DNA from: Croceimicrobium sp963977415
GTDB lineage: Bacteria; Bacteroidota; Bacteroidia; Flavobacteriales; Schleiferiaceae
DNA: 64,000 nt
Assembly: GCA_963977415.1 (NCBI GenBank)
Contig: CAXBOS010000009.1
Coordinates: 1 to 64,000, forward strand
Direction of reading: 5' to 3'
The translations under genes and the position numbers were made by a program. How positions within the stretch are numbered: position 1 is the first letter of the stretch; each line of letters opens with the position of its first letter. The notes beneath the pieces were generated by a model that saw only the letters and a list, made by a program, of their open reading frames with translations, made no database searches and was not told the origin of the DNA. Shown here piece after piece: positions 6,774 through 15,318 of this stretch.

Positions 6774-9378
6774 AGGGCAAATATACTTTAAACTCAGAAC
6801 CTTTACTTTCTATGCTGCTAACTTCTATTCTTCCACCTAATATGCGCACCTGATTTTCGGTAAGGAAAAGGCCTAAACCTCTAGCCTCAGGGTTGTTGTG
6901 AAAAGTATTATACATCCCAAAAAGCCTCTGCTTGTGTCTTTCCAAATCAATGCCTAAGCCATTGTCGATAAAGCTAATACAAATCCAGTTCTTGATTACA
7001 CGCGTTTTTATGGTGAGTTCTGCACTTTTGTTTGGATCACGATATTTTATGGCGTTAGAGATGAAGTTGAAAAATATGCTTTCGAGGTAAGCCTCTAAGC
7101 CTTTTACATTCAGATGTTCATCTATATTAGCATGAATTTGGATTTTAGAGTTTTGGATTTGTAGTCTCAAGGTAGAGAGGGTGCTTTCTAAGCTCTCTTT
7201 AAGATTGCACTTTACAAAGCTTTCTTTTGTCGCACCTTGAATTTCTACTACTTGATTGAGATGATCTATGGTTTGACTAAGTCCTTCTGAGGCGGTATGT
7301 AAATATTTAAAGGCTTCACTTTTATTGATGCTAGGGTGCTCTAACTCTAAGAAATCCAGTAATTTGGATATTCCCGATGAATGGGTGCGCAAGTTGTGGG
7401 AGACAATATGTGCAAAGTTGTTTAGTCTATCAGTTCGCTCTTGTTCGCGATGTAAGAGATTCTCGATGCGGTTTTCTGCAATTTTTCGTTTCGAAATGTC
7501 TACAATTTGCGAAATGTAATTTAAGGGCTCTCCTTTTTCGTTTCTCACAGCGGCGGCTCCTAAAAGAATATGAACGATATGGCCCTTTTTGTGGATATAG
7601 CGTTTCTCAATTTGATAATTATCGATTTCCCCTACTCTCAGTTTTTCTAAGTGTTCTAAATCGCTGACTAAATCTTCAGGATGGGTTATGTTCTCAAAAG
7701 TCATTTCCCGAAGTTCTTCTAAGCTATAACCTACGATACTACATAATTTGTTGTTTGCACTCACCCATTGTCCTTGTGCGTCTAAAATGGCCATTCCAAT
7801 AGCCGAGTTTTCAAAGTTTTCTCTAAAAGAGACTTCGCTAATTAAGAGTTTTCCCTCGGTTACCTTTTGTGAGGTTATATCTTCAGTGTAGATTATTATT
7901 CCACCTATTTCATTTTCTGTTTGATACCACGGTTTTATTTTCCATTTTATCCATTGCGGTTCCTCTTCGTTTCCGTAAAAAAGATCTTCATTGCTGCTCA
8001 GCGTTTCGCCTTTGATACATCTTTGGTGTATGGCCTTCCAATCATCGCTCAAAGCTGGGAAGATGGTGTAGTGGGACTTGCCCTTAATGGTGTCAAAGTC
8101 TAGTTTATAATCTAAAAGCCATTGTTTAGAACAGCTGATATAACGCATTTCTTTATCCAGCATTGCTAAGGCCATCGGTGCATCTAGTATAAAAGTATAA
8201 AGACGTTTATTGGCCTCTTTTTCACTGGTAATATCTTGAAAGGTTCCTACAATTCGAGCCTCGCTAAAAAAGAAGTTCGGCTTAAATAATTTCGCATTTA
8301 TCCGCAACCAGAGCCAATCGCCTGTTTTATGCTTTAGGCGTAAGTCGAGCTGAAGCCCGTTAACCATGTTCTCTTTTAAATGCTTAAGTTCCTTTTCAAA
8401 TAATTCTTGATCATCAGGGTGAATCAATAAAATCCAGTTGTTGCTATATTGGTCTTTGAATTCTTCACTGGAAAACCCTAGTATCTCTGGTCCATAAGAA
8501 TTCAGTCCAATGTGATTGGTAGATAAATTAAGCTCCCAGGAACCAAGGTTGGCTCCTGCAATTATTTGTTGATAACGTTTTTTTTCGGTTTCGGACTGGT
8601 GTTTGAGACGGACCCTCTCATCAATATCTTGAAATAGCCCATAAATTCGCGAACACTTCCCTTTAACAGTGTCGATGAGACCTACCGTCCTGATCCATTT
8701 ACTGTGGCCCTTAAAAGTTGTTAGCTCAAGTTCAACATCATAAGGTTCTCCAGTTTCGATAGCATTTTTAAATAGTTGTATAATTTTATCTCGGGAAGGA
8801 CCTTCTTTGTAAAACAGTATTGCCTCTTCTACATTAGGTTTGTAATCATCCGGGACTTCATGAATTTCACGAGTGATTTCACTCCAATGAACAGTCGATT
8901 TTGTTAAATCAACTTCCCAGTAGCCGATTTGAGCAATTCTATTAGTTTCGAGCAGTAATCTTTCTTTTTCCTTGAGGGCAGTAACTTCATTATGAGCGCC
9001 TAACATGCGGTAAGGCTTACCATTTTGGTCACGAATTGCTAAGCCTCGGCAGCGTATCCAGACAATGTGCCCCTCTTTGTGAAAATAGCGTACGATTTGA
9101 TCGTAGGCCTTCTTTGGATCAGCGCAGTGCTGCTTGAAATTCTCATTGGCTAGTCCCAGGTCTTCAGGGTGAATAATATCTTGCCAAGCGCTCGGACTAT
9201 GCGGCATCTCCTCAGGGTTATAGCCAAGCACCTTCCAGAATTTTGGATTCATCCATTCGTTTTCTGGCTTCTCAAGGTCCCAGTACCAAAGACCGTCTAA
9301 TGCAGCCTCCTGTATAAAGTCAAAAACACTCTCTTCCTTTTTTATTAGCTGGTATAATTCGTCTTTTAAATAACTCAT
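6760..9378 (-). CDS. Soluble multi-PAS sensor histidine kinase
   Basis: An 872-residue protein with no membrane segment, so probably a cytosolic sensor. Five consecutive PAS/PAC units can be read at about residues 20-135, 140-260, 270-385, 390-505 and 515-635. Their PAC ends are marked by patterns such as HNEVTALKEKE, FQDIDERV, FQDITSEKEA, TEDITSQK and VDISKRK. The kinase core has an H-box (HIVSHNLRTH) typical of Bacteroidota, then an ATPase domain with the N-box FNFISNAIKYR, G1 DNGLGID and G2 ARGLGLFL. All catalytic elements appear intact. The gene precedes and overlaps the single receiver, forming a two-component pair. PAS ligands (haem, flavin, small molecules) cannot be inferred. Confidence 0.93.
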   Translation of the reverse strand: MSYLKDELYQLIKKEESVFDFIQEAALDGLWYWDLEKPENEWMNPKFWKVLGYNPEEMPHSPSAWQDIIHPEDLGLANENFKQHCADPKKAYDQIVRYFHKEGHIVWIRCRGLAIRDQNGKPYRMLGAHNEVTALKEKERLLLETNRIAQIGYWEVDLTKSTVHWSEITREIHEVPDDYKPNVEEAILFYKEGPSRDKIIQLFKNAIETGEPYDVELELTTFKGHSKWIRTVGLIDTVKGKCSRIYGLFQDIDERVRLKHQSETEKKRYQQIIAGANLGSWELNLSTNHIGLNSYGPEILGFSSEEFKDQYSNNWILLIHPDDQELFEKELKHLKENMVNGLQLDLRLKHKTGDWLWLRINAKLFKPNFFFSEARIVGTFQDITSEKEANKRLYTFILDAPMALAMLDKEMRYISCSKQWLLDYKLDFDTIKGKSHYTIFPALSDDWKAIHQRCIKGETLSSNEDLFYGNEEEPQWIKWKIKPWYQTENEIGGIIIYTEDITSQKVTEGKLLISEVSFRENFENSAIGMAILDAQGQWVSANNKLCSIVGYSLEELREMTFENITHPEDLVSDLEHLEKLRVGEIDNYQIEKRYIHKKGHIVHILLGAAAVRNEKGEPLNYISQIVDISKRKIAENRIENLLHREQERTDRLNNFAHIVSHNLRTHSSGISKLLDFLELEHPSINKSEAFKYLHTASEGLSQTIDHLNQVVEIQGATKESFVKCNLKESLESTLSTLRLQIQNSKIQIHANIDEHLNVKGLEAYLESIFFNFISNAIKYRDPNKSAELTIKTRVIKNWICISFIDNGLGIDLERHKQRLFGMYNTFHNNPEARGLGLFLTENQVRILGGRIEVSSIESKGSEFKVYLPYEKD

Positions 9379-9724
9379 TTTAATGAACCTATTGGTAAGG
9401 GAAAGCCCAAAGAACAGGGCGGTTGGATCGGAGTTCCGTTAGTAATAAAATCAAAGAAATGAATTTTTTACCTGATTTTTCAGCCTTGTAGCTGCGATTC
9501 TTATAGGGGCCATAAAGGAGCGATTTAAAAGTACTAGGACAAGAATTTGAATGTAAAAGAATTGACCTATATACTGTCGAAAAAAAGAGTAGTGCTTTTT
9601 TTAGCTAAGGTCCAGTTATTAGCTAATTCATTTAGACTAGACAACATGAAACATTGTTTTTACAAAGGCTGAAAATCTGAGGCTATAATTTTAGGTCGAC
9701 AGCCGGTTATAGGGACTTAAATAA
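9379..9724. other. Intergenic region upstream of the PAS kinase
   Basis: No reading frame with coding character is seen. The region should contain the promoter of the leftward kinase gene. Two copies of the self-complementary octamer TTAGCTAA occur at 9601-9608 and 9619-9626, 18 bp apart. This could be a binding site but could also be chance in AT-rich DNA. Confidence 0.35.
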
Positions 9725-9757
9725 AAAAGAGAGCGAGGAAAAATCCTGCTCTCTTTT
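9725..9757 (-). terminator. Intrinsic terminator of tRNA-Leu
   Basis: A 10-bp perfect stem (AAAAGAGAGC with its complement) and a 13-nt loop, with T-rich flank on the minus strand, lies 5 bp beyond the 3' end of the tRNA gene. Confidence 0.85.
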
Positions 9758-9761
9758 AAAG

Positions 9762-9843
9762 TACCCAAGGCCGGAATCGAACCGGCACGGCCGAAGCCAT
9801 TGGTGTTTGAGACCAACGCGTCTACCAATTCCGCCACTTGGGC
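9762..9843 (-). tRNA. tRNA-Leu (anticodon CAA)
   Basis: The minus strand folds into a class II tRNA of about 82 nt. The acceptor stem is GCCCAAG paired with CTTGGGT, with discriminator A. The D-arm contains the AATTGGTAGA core. The anticodon stem GTTGGT/ACCAAT carries loop CTCAAAC, giving anticodon CAA, which reads UUG. A variable arm (GGCTTCGGCC) and T-arm GCCGG-TTCGATT-CCGGC follow. The long variable arm and discriminator A support leucine. The CCA end is not encoded. The gene is followed by its own terminator and is not clustered with other tRNAs. Confidence 0.95.
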
Positions 9844-9889
9844 ATCAGTGAAATTGGGCGGCAAATATAGCCAATTAATTGTATCTATC

Positions 9890-10261
9890 TTAAGTAAGTC
9901 CTTGCTCTTGAAAAATTTTCACACCCGCTTCAATCATTGCGCGTATTTCTACTTTTAAATCGTCATTCAATTGTTTAATGTGAAAGCAAGTTTTACCCTT
10001 CAGCATTTTTTGCAAGTCGGGGCTTAGTGTGAAGGCATCTACATGAGTGTAAAGCGGGAAGAAATAAAACCTTATGTCTTTGGGCTTAGGCATAATGGAG
10101 GCAAAGTAAAAGCCATCTACCTTTTGCTTGCCTTGCATCGCCTCTTTGGTGCCGCAAGCTTCAAGAACTTCCGTCTCATTTTTACGAATACGTAATAGAG
10201 GTTGCTGCTCAATGAGCACCTGCCTTAAGAAGCTTTCAATTTCGCTTAGATCCTTTATCAT
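9890..10261 (-). CDS. DUF1801/YdhG-like domain protein
   Basis: A 123-residue soluble protein with no signal peptide. The pattern of a central aromatic-rich strand segment (DIRFYFFPLYTHVDAF) and a C-terminal GKTCFHIKQLNDDLKVEI helix-containing block resembles DUF1801 (YdhG-like) proteins, which are small and of undetermined function. Its start codon directly abuts the stop of the dioxygenase gene upstream, so the two are translationally adjacent and likely co-transcribed. A functional link to tryptophan catabolism is not evident from the sequence. Confidence 0.75.
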   Translation of the reverse strand: MIKDLSEIESFLRQVLIEQQPLLRIRKNETEVLEACGTKEAMQGKQKVDGFYFASIMPKPKDIRFYFFPLYTHVDAFTLSPDLQKMLKGKTCFHIKQLNDDLKVEIRAMIEAGVKIFQEQGLT

Positions 10262-10798
10262 TTACTTAGTAAATCGGGGGTCGGTGGGCATTTCGGTACC
10301 ACACTTATCACAGGTTCTCAACTCTTGGGAGTGGTAAAATTCACTAAAGCGGGGAAGAAAGTCATTTTCGATATTACTTAAAGGAAAGTAAGTTTCATGC
10401 AGTTTATGGTTACAATTATCGCAAAACCACATTAAACCATCTTGATGTGCCTCTTCGCGAACGCGTTCGATAACCAAACCAACCGAACCTTCGGAACGCA
10501 TGGGTGAATGGGGAACCTTGGCAGGGAGGAGAAACATGTCTCCTGGTCCGAGATTAATATCGACGGGATGCCCATCTTCTTGAATGCGAACCGTTATGTT
10601 ACCCTCCAATTGATAAAATAGCTCTTCCGTTTCATTGTAGTGGTAATCCTTGCGTGCATTAGGTCCACCAACAATCATAACGATATAGTCTTCACCCGCT
10701 GGGTAAAGGTTTTTATTGCCTACGGGTGGTTTTAGTAAATCGCGGTTCTCATCGATCCACTTCTGGAGATTAAAGGGTTTTGCTATGGCCATATTCAT
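10262..10798 (-). CDS. nbaC: 3-hydroxyanthranilate 3,4-dioxygenase
   Basis: A 178-residue cupin enzyme that opens the ring of 3-hydroxyanthranilate to 2-amino-3-carboxymuconate semialdehyde in the kynurenine route to quinolinate/NAD or in tryptophan breakdown. The iron ligands expected for the bacterial enzymes are present with correct spacing: His53, Glu59 and His97 (DYHYNETEELFY and VPHSPM). A rubredoxin-like C-terminal iron site is also present as CDNC and CDKC, typical of the prokaryotic form. No other kynurenine-pathway gene is in the window. A start at Met3 is possible. The gene is followed immediately by the DUF1801 gene. Confidence 0.95.
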   Translation of the reverse strand: MNMAIAKPFNLQKWIDENRDLLKPPVGNKNLYPAGEDYIVMIVGGPNARKDYHYNETEELFYQLEGNITVRIQEDGHPVDINLGPGDMFLLPAKVPHSPMRSEGSVGLVIERVREEAHQDGLMWFCDNCNHKLHETYFPLSNIENDFLPRFSEFYHSQELRTCDKCGTEMPTDPRFTK

Positions 10799-10828
10799 TC
10801 TTTCTACGAAGGTAAATTACTAAAACAA

Positions 10829-10852
10829 AAAACCCCGCATTTGCGGGGTTTT
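10829..10852 (-). terminator. Intrinsic terminator of the acidic lipoprotein gene
   Basis: A perfect hairpin AAAACCCCGCA-TT-TGCGGGGTTTT lies 22 bp downstream of the lipoprotein stop. It is symmetrical with A- and T-runs on both sides but is positioned for the leftward gene. Confidence 0.88.
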
Positions 10853-10874
10853 AATGTTTTGGGAACAGTGAAAA

Positions 10875-11126
10875 TTACATTTCACTGTGCTCTGCGTGAT
10901 CTTCGCCTTCAGCGTGATCATGCATTTCTTCCATTGCTTCTTCACCAGCTTCCATAACAGTATCCATTACTTCTTCAGTAGCTTCAACTGCTTCTTCAAC
11001 TACTTCTGTAGTTTCTTCAACTACTTCCGTAGCTTCGTCAGTTGTGGCTTCTTCAGTAGCAGGGGCGTTACATGCAACAGCTGCTGCGAAAATTAATGCG
11101 AACGCAAAAAAACTTACTTTTTTCAT
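10875..11126 (-). CDS. Small acidic lipoprotein with a His/Glu-rich tail
   Basis: An 83-residue predicted lipoprotein: signal MKKVSFFAFALIFAAAVAC with a lipobox ending at Cys19. The mature part is almost entirely Glu, Val, Thr and Ala in imperfect TEEVVEE-like repeats, likely one extended acidic helix, and finishes with a histidine-bearing tail (MHDHAEGEDHAEHSEM). The tail could bind divalent metals, but that is inference. It is monocistronic with its own terminator. Small lipoproteins of this style are frequent in Bacteroidota but have no assigned role. The low complexity creates an open frame on the opposite strand, which is not real. Confidence 0.8.
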   Translation of the reverse strand: MKKVSFFAFALIFAAAVACNAPATEEATTDEATEVVEETTEVVEEAVEATEEVMDTVMEAGEEAMEEMHDHAEGEDHAEHSEM

Positions 11127-11209
11127 CCTTCTCTCTAGATTTGGTTGTTAAACAATAATGTGCAAATGTATACATTTTTTAAAGCCTTGTAAGTCAGTCG
11201 GCTGAGAAA

Positions 11210-12745
11210 TTATTTCTTGAGTAAATTACTCATATTTAAGTGCTTAGCTAATTCCGAGGCTAGGTCCTCCCTTTTTATGCGCTCTTGTTGCATCGTATCA
11301 CGGTTGCGAAGGGTCACAGTTCCGTCTTCTTTTGTTTGAAAATCGACCGTAATGCAGAATGGCGTACCAATGGCATCATGGCGACGATAGCGTTTGCCAA
11401 TTGCGTCTTTTTCATCATATTGTACCGAATACTCCAGTTGCAATTCGCTTAAAATTTCTCTTGAAATCTCGGGTAAGCCGTCTTTCTTAACAAGCGGTAA
11501 AATGGCCGATTTTATCGGTGCCAAAGGCATAGGTAGCTTTAATACTATGCGCTCGCTGCCGTCTTCTAAAATTTCTTCACGGTAAGAAGAAGAGAAAAGA
11601 GCTAAGAACATGCGATCTAAGCCAATAGAGGTTTCAACCACGTAGGGAGCATAATTCTCGCCTAAGTCTGGGTCGAAGAATTGCAGTTTCTTACCACTGT
11701 GCTCTTCATGCGCTTTTAAATCGAAATCGGTACGGCTATGAATTCCTTCCAATTCTTTGAAGCCAAAGGGGAAATTAAACTCAATATCGGAAGCAGCATT
11801 AGCGTAATGCGCCAATTTTTCGTGATCGTGGAAACGGTAGTAGGATTCGTCTATACCCAGGCTTTTATGCCAAGCTAAGCGTTTTTCTTTCCAGTATTCA
11901 TACCATTTAAGTTCTTCACCTGGGCGAACAAAGAATTGCATTTCCATTTGTTCAAACTCACGCATTCTGAAAATAAACTGGCGCGCAACAATCTCGTTTC
12001 TAAAGGCTTTCCCGGTTTGGGCAATACCAAAAGGAATTTTCATGCGACCGGTTTTCTGAACATTGAGGAAGTTAACAAATATCCCTTGGGCCGTTTCCGG
12101 ACGTAGATATAGTTTGGATGCCCCTTCGGCCGTTGAGCCCATTTGGGTACTAAACATTAAATTGAACTGACGAACTTCTGTCCAGTTTTTAGAACCGCTT
12201 ACGGGGCAAACAATGCCTTTCTCTTCAATAAGTGCTTTTACATCATCGAGATCTTCCGCGTTTAAACTGCGGGCTAAACGTTGCACACTTTCTTCGGCTT
12301 CGTCTAAGTAATTTTTTACGCGTGGATTGGTTTCGGCGTATATTTTAGCATCGAAAGTTTCGCCAAATCGCTTGGCGGCTTTTTCAATTTCCTTGGCGGC
12401 TTTTTGGCGCAGTTTTTCGGCGTAGTCTTCAATAAGAACATCAGCGCGGTAACGCTTTTTACTGTCCTTATTATCAATTAAAGGATCATTAAATGCGCTG
12501 GTATGACCAGAGGCGTCCCAAGTTTTTGGATGCATGAAAATAGCGGCATCAAGGCCCACAATATTTTCGTGCATTTGCACCATGGATTTCCACCAATAGT
12601 CGCGAATATTTTTCTTTAATTCCACACCATTCTGCCCGTAGTCGTAAACGGCTGATAATCCGTCGTATATCTCGCTGGAAGGGAAAACAAACCCATACTC
12701 CTTGGCATGGGAAATTACTTTCTTAAAAAGGTCGTCTTGATTCAT
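11210..12745 (-). CDS. glyS: Glycine--tRNA ligase (single-chain alpha2 type)
   Basis: A 511-residue class II aminoacyl-tRNA synthetase that charges tRNA-Gly. It is the dimeric single-polypeptide type found in Bacteroidota, archaea and eukaryotes, not the alpha2beta2 type. The N-terminal stretch GFVFPSSEIYDGLSAVYDYG is diagnostic. The class II motifs appear as LRPETAQGIFVNF with RNEI, then the FEQMEMQFF block and GLDRMFLAL-type motif 3 (TSIGLDRMFLALF). A C-terminal anticodon-binding domain covers about the last 110 residues. A TACCTTTG box sits 5 bp upstream of the ATG. The gene is probably monocistronic. Confidence 0.96.
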   Translation of the reverse strand: MNQDDLFKKVISHAKEYGFVFPSSEIYDGLSAVYDYGQNGVELKKNIRDYWWKSMVQMHENIVGLDAAIFMHPKTWDASGHTSAFNDPLIDNKDSKKRYRADVLIEDYAEKLRQKAAKEIEKAAKRFGETFDAKIYAETNPRVKNYLDEAEESVQRLARSLNAEDLDDVKALIEEKGIVCPVSGSKNWTEVRQFNLMFSTQMGSTAEGASKLYLRPETAQGIFVNFLNVQKTGRMKIPFGIAQTGKAFRNEIVARQFIFRMREFEQMEMQFFVRPGEELKWYEYWKEKRLAWHKSLGIDESYYRFHDHEKLAHYANAASDIEFNFPFGFKELEGIHSRTDFDLKAHEEHSGKKLQFFDPDLGENYAPYVVETSIGLDRMFLALFSSSYREEILEDGSERIVLKLPMPLAPIKSAILPLVKKDGLPEISREILSELQLEYSVQYDEKDAIGKRYRRHDAIGTPFCITVDFQTKEDGTVTLRNRDTMQQERIKREDLASELAKHLNMSNLLKK

Positions 12746-12750
12746 GGCTG

Positions 12751-12758
12751 CAAAGGTA
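12751..12758 (-). promoter_or_regulatory. Putative -7 box of the glycyl-tRNA synthetase gene
   Basis: The minus strand reads TACCTTTG, matching the Bacteroidota TAnnTTTG consensus, five bases before the ATG. No good -33 TTG lies at the ideal distance, so the call rests on the -7 box and its recurrence at other starts. Confidence 0.4.
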
Positions 12759-12920
12759 ATTAGCTTTTAGCAATTTGGCTTAATTTCAGGAGCTATGGAT
12801 TAGTATCTGTTTCAAATAAAACCATTTGTAAATTACTTAGGCTCTGTTTTTTTGCGCTTTCGCTAGATGCGTTTTTAAGGATGCTATTTCTTCAAACGCA
12901 TCTTGGGAAACCAAAAGGGC

Positions 12921-13496
12921 TTACTTAAAAAGCTGTACGGCGTTTTCAGAGAAAAGTTTAACGGAGATAGCGAGGAGGATTACGCCAAAAACCTTGCGGA
13001 GAACATTAAGGCCACCCTCGCCCAGTATTTTTTCGAGCCAAGCAGCACTTTTTAAAACAGCAAAGACTAAAATGCAATTAATCAGAATGGCAACCACAAT
13101 GTTCTCGGCTTCAAATTCGGCGCGAATACTTACTATGGTTGTCATGGTTCCCGCACCAGCAATTAGAGGGAAGGCTAGAGGTACGATCGAGGCCGATTTT
13201 GGCTCTTCGTCTTTGATAAGGTGAACCCCTAAAACCATTTCTAAAGCCAAGACGAATAGCACAAAGGCCCCCGCAACGGCGAAGGAGTTAATATCTACTC
13301 CGAGGTATTTTAAAATGCTTTCTCCAAGAAAGAGGAAGACGATCATAATGCCGGCGGCAACTATACTAGCCTTCTCACTTTGGATGTGTCCCACTTTATT
13401 TCGCAGGGAAATTATTAGGGGGATGCTGCCCATGATATCTATTACTGCAAATAGAATCATGGTAGCGGATAGGATCTCTTTAAAGCTAAAGTTCAT
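12921..13496 (-). CDS. MarC family integral membrane protein
   Basis: A 191-residue polytopic inner-membrane protein with about six hydrophobic helices. The opening helix ILFAVIDIMGSIPLI and the later PLAFPLIAGAGTMTTI motif are characteristic of the MarC/UPF0056 family. The family was named from the E. coli mar locus, but its transport function is unresolved and it is no longer thought to cause multiple antibiotic resistance. It is flanked by gaps on both sides and looks monocistronic. Confidence 0.92.
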   Translation of the reverse strand: MNFSFKEILSATMILFAVIDIMGSIPLIISLRNKVGHIQSEKASIVAAGIMIVFLFLGESILKYLGVDINSFAVAGAFVLFVLALEMVLGVHLIKDEEPKSASIVPLAFPLIAGAGTMTTIVSIRAEFEAENIVVAILINCILVFAVLKSAAWLEKILGEGGLNVLRKVFGVILLAISVKLFSENAVQLFK

Positions 13497-13607
13497 GCGG
13501 TCTTAATTTGGGCCGCGAAAGTACATTCTTTAATTCCTTAAATAATAGAAAATTTAAAGAATTAATAGAGACTTAACTATTGAGCTATAGCTTTGGATTA
13601 AAGGTAG

Positions 13608-14051
13608 TTATCTAGAAACTTTAACGTTTACTGCGCTTGGTCCTTTGGGTCCATTTTCAGTTTCGTAAGTAACTAAGTTTCCTTCTTTAATTTCTTCGGT
13701 TAATGCGTTAATGTGTACGAACACACTTTGGCCGCTTTTCTTGTCTTTAATAAAACCATAACCTTTAGAGTGGTTAAAGAAAGTAACCGTTCCTCTTTTA
13801 ATAAGATCGGCTGCTTCTTCTTCGGCGGTACGTTGTGGTATGCCGATTTCTATACTTTTGGCTTTAACTTTTTCCGCTGCTTCGGGCGGGGTATCGTGGA
13901 AGTTACCATATACATCCATGTAAGTAATGTTGTCACCCTTATCTTCTGGATTGGCTTTTCTCTCCTCTTTGCGTTTGTTTTTCAGCTCCTTCTTTTTTAG
14001 GCGCTTTTTTTCTCGTTCCTTCTTGCCGAAGGTTTCTTGTGATTTACCCAT
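13608..14051 (-). CDS. Cold-shock domain protein with basic N-terminal extension
   Basis: A 147-residue nucleic-acid-binding protein. Residues 1-35 are strongly basic (lysine/arginine-rich KEREKKRLKKKELKNKRK). The C-terminal 65 residues form a cold-shock domain with both RNA-binding motifs: RNP1 KGYGFI and RNP2 VFVHI. It begins at the ATG at 14051. An upstream in-frame ATG at 14132 would lie inside the helicase gene, so it is rejected. The gene starts 22 bp after the DEAD-box helicase stop. The pairing of an RNA helicase and an RNA-binding cold-shock protein suggests joint work on structured mRNA or ribosome assembly, as inference. Confidence 0.9.
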   Translation of the reverse strand: MGKSQETFGKKEREKKRLKKKELKNKRKEERKANPEDKGDNITYMDVYGNFHDTPPEAAEKVKAKSIEIGIPQRTAEEEAADLIKRGTVTFFNHSKGYGFIKDKKSGQSVFVHINALTEEIKEGNLVTYETENGPKGPSAVNVKVSR

Positions 14052-14073
14052 TTGAAAATTAAAAATTTGGTTA

Positions 14074-15279
14074 TTAGTCTTGAATAAAAGTGTAGGCTTT
14101 TCCTGTCTTACCTGCTCTACCTGTTCTACCAACGCGGTGGATATAGCTATCCATAGTTTTGGGAACCTGGTAATTAATTACGTGACTTACGTCTTCTACG
14201 TCTAGTCCGCGAGCAGCCACATCGGTAGCCACCAACACTCTAATCTTACCAGTTTTAAAAGCATTAAGTGCGTTTTGACGGTAGTTTTGGGTTTTGTTAC
14301 CGTGAATTTCATCGGCTTTAATTCCCGCCTTGCTTAATTGGCTACGCACTTTACTAACCCATCTTTTTGTTTCAGCAAAAACTAAAACCTTTTCAAATTC
14401 TGGGTTATCAATTAAATTAAGAAGGACTTGAAATTTATTCTCACCCTCCGCAATTTTAATAATATCTTGTTCTATGTGATCATTGCTTGCTTCACCACTA
14501 CTAACTTTTACTTCTACCGCATTGGTAAGAAGTCGGTCAATCTGGTTTCGCTGAGTTTTGTCTAGTGTAGCCGAAAATAGCATGGTGTGCTTGCGGTTAC
14601 GCATGGCACTGGTAATGCGGTTTACATCCTTTTCAAAACCCATGTCTAGCATGCGGTCGAATTCGTCAAGTACCAATACTTTAAAGTCGCGGAAATCTAA
14701 GGCGCCACGATCAGAAAGATCAAGTAAACGACCTGGGGTTCCTACTACCAAGTCGGGTCTGCGACGAGCGCGATCAACATCACGATTAATATTGGTACCA
14801 CCAATAAAGCAGCTACTTTGGAAGTTCATACCGCGACTAAGGCTACGATATTCTTCTTCAATTTGCACGGCTAATTCGCGGGTAGGGGCTAAAACTAGAA
14901 TAGCTTCCGGTTTAGTATCGCGCAATTGCTTATCGATAATTGGAATTAAGAAAGCCGCAGTTTTACCCGTTCCTGTTTGGGCAATGCCTAAAAGGTCACG
15001 ATTATTTAATAGGTCCTCGATGCTACGATCTTGTATTTCGGTTGGCTTTTCGTAGCCTTTATGGGCTAAAGCACTTTTTAACTTTTCGTGGATGGGAAAG
15101 TCGGCAAAAGTACGCTCAGAAACATAATTAGTAATCTCACGGGCTTGCGCTTGTTGCTGCAAGTCTTCGGCTTTTAAATTGGACTCTTGACCCTTTTTCT
15201 TTCCTCTATTAGGAGAACTAGGTCTTCTGGTCGCGTAGCCGTTGGCCGGACGCGAAGTTTTCTTGCGATAATCGCTCAT
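14074..15279 (-). CDS. DEAD-box ATP-dependent RNA helicase (RhlE-like)
   Basis: A 401-residue RNA helicase. A basic, disordered N-terminus (residues 1-40) precedes the two RecA domains. Motifs in order: Q motif (YEKPTEIQ, 76-83), I AQTGTGKT (100-107), Ia APTRELA, Ib TPGRL, II VLDEFD (205-208), III SAT (236-238), IV-V through ATDVAARGLD, and VI HRVGRTGRAG. Motif II reads DEFD rather than DEAD; the catalytic Asp-Glu and final Asp are kept. The protein ends shortly after motif VI, without the long C-terminal tails of many relatives. It is likely co-transcribed with the cold-shock protein gene. Confidence 0.95.
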   Translation of the reverse strand: MSDYRKKTSRPANGYATRRPSSPNRGKKKGQESNLKAEDLQQQAQAREITNYVSERTFADFPIHEKLKSALAHKGYEKPTEIQDRSIEDLLNNRDLLGIAQTGTGKTAAFLIPIIDKQLRDTKPEAILVLAPTRELAVQIEEEYRSLSRGMNFQSSCFIGGTNINRDVDRARRRPDLVVGTPGRLLDLSDRGALDFRDFKVLVLDEFDRMLDMGFEKDVNRITSAMRNRKHTMLFSATLDKTQRNQIDRLLTNAVEVKVSSGEASNDHIEQDIIKIAEGENKFQVLLNLIDNPEFEKVLVFAETKRWVSKVRSQLSKAGIKADEIHGNKTQNYRQNALNAFKTGKIRVLVATDVAARGLDVEDVSHVINYQVPKTMDSYIHRVGRTGRAGKTGKAYTFIQD

Positions 15280-15318
15280 ATTTTTGGAATAGTGGTATGT
15301 GAATGTGCGGCGCTATTT

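Noticed and set aside
9601..9626. Two TTAGCTAA octamers as an operator pair
   Set aside because: Short AT-rich palindromes in AT-rich intergenic DNA; no further copy before a related gene was recognised, so no regulator is claimed.
10887..11096. Phe/Ser/Cys-rich 69-codon open frame on the plus strand
   Set aside because: It is antisense to the acidic lipoprotein and arises from that gene's Glu/Ala/Thr codon repetition.
14558..15055. 165-codon open frame on the plus strand
   Set aside because: It lies entirely opposite the DEAD-box helicase, has low-complexity Ser/Arg-rich composition and no start context; it is a shadow of the coding strand.
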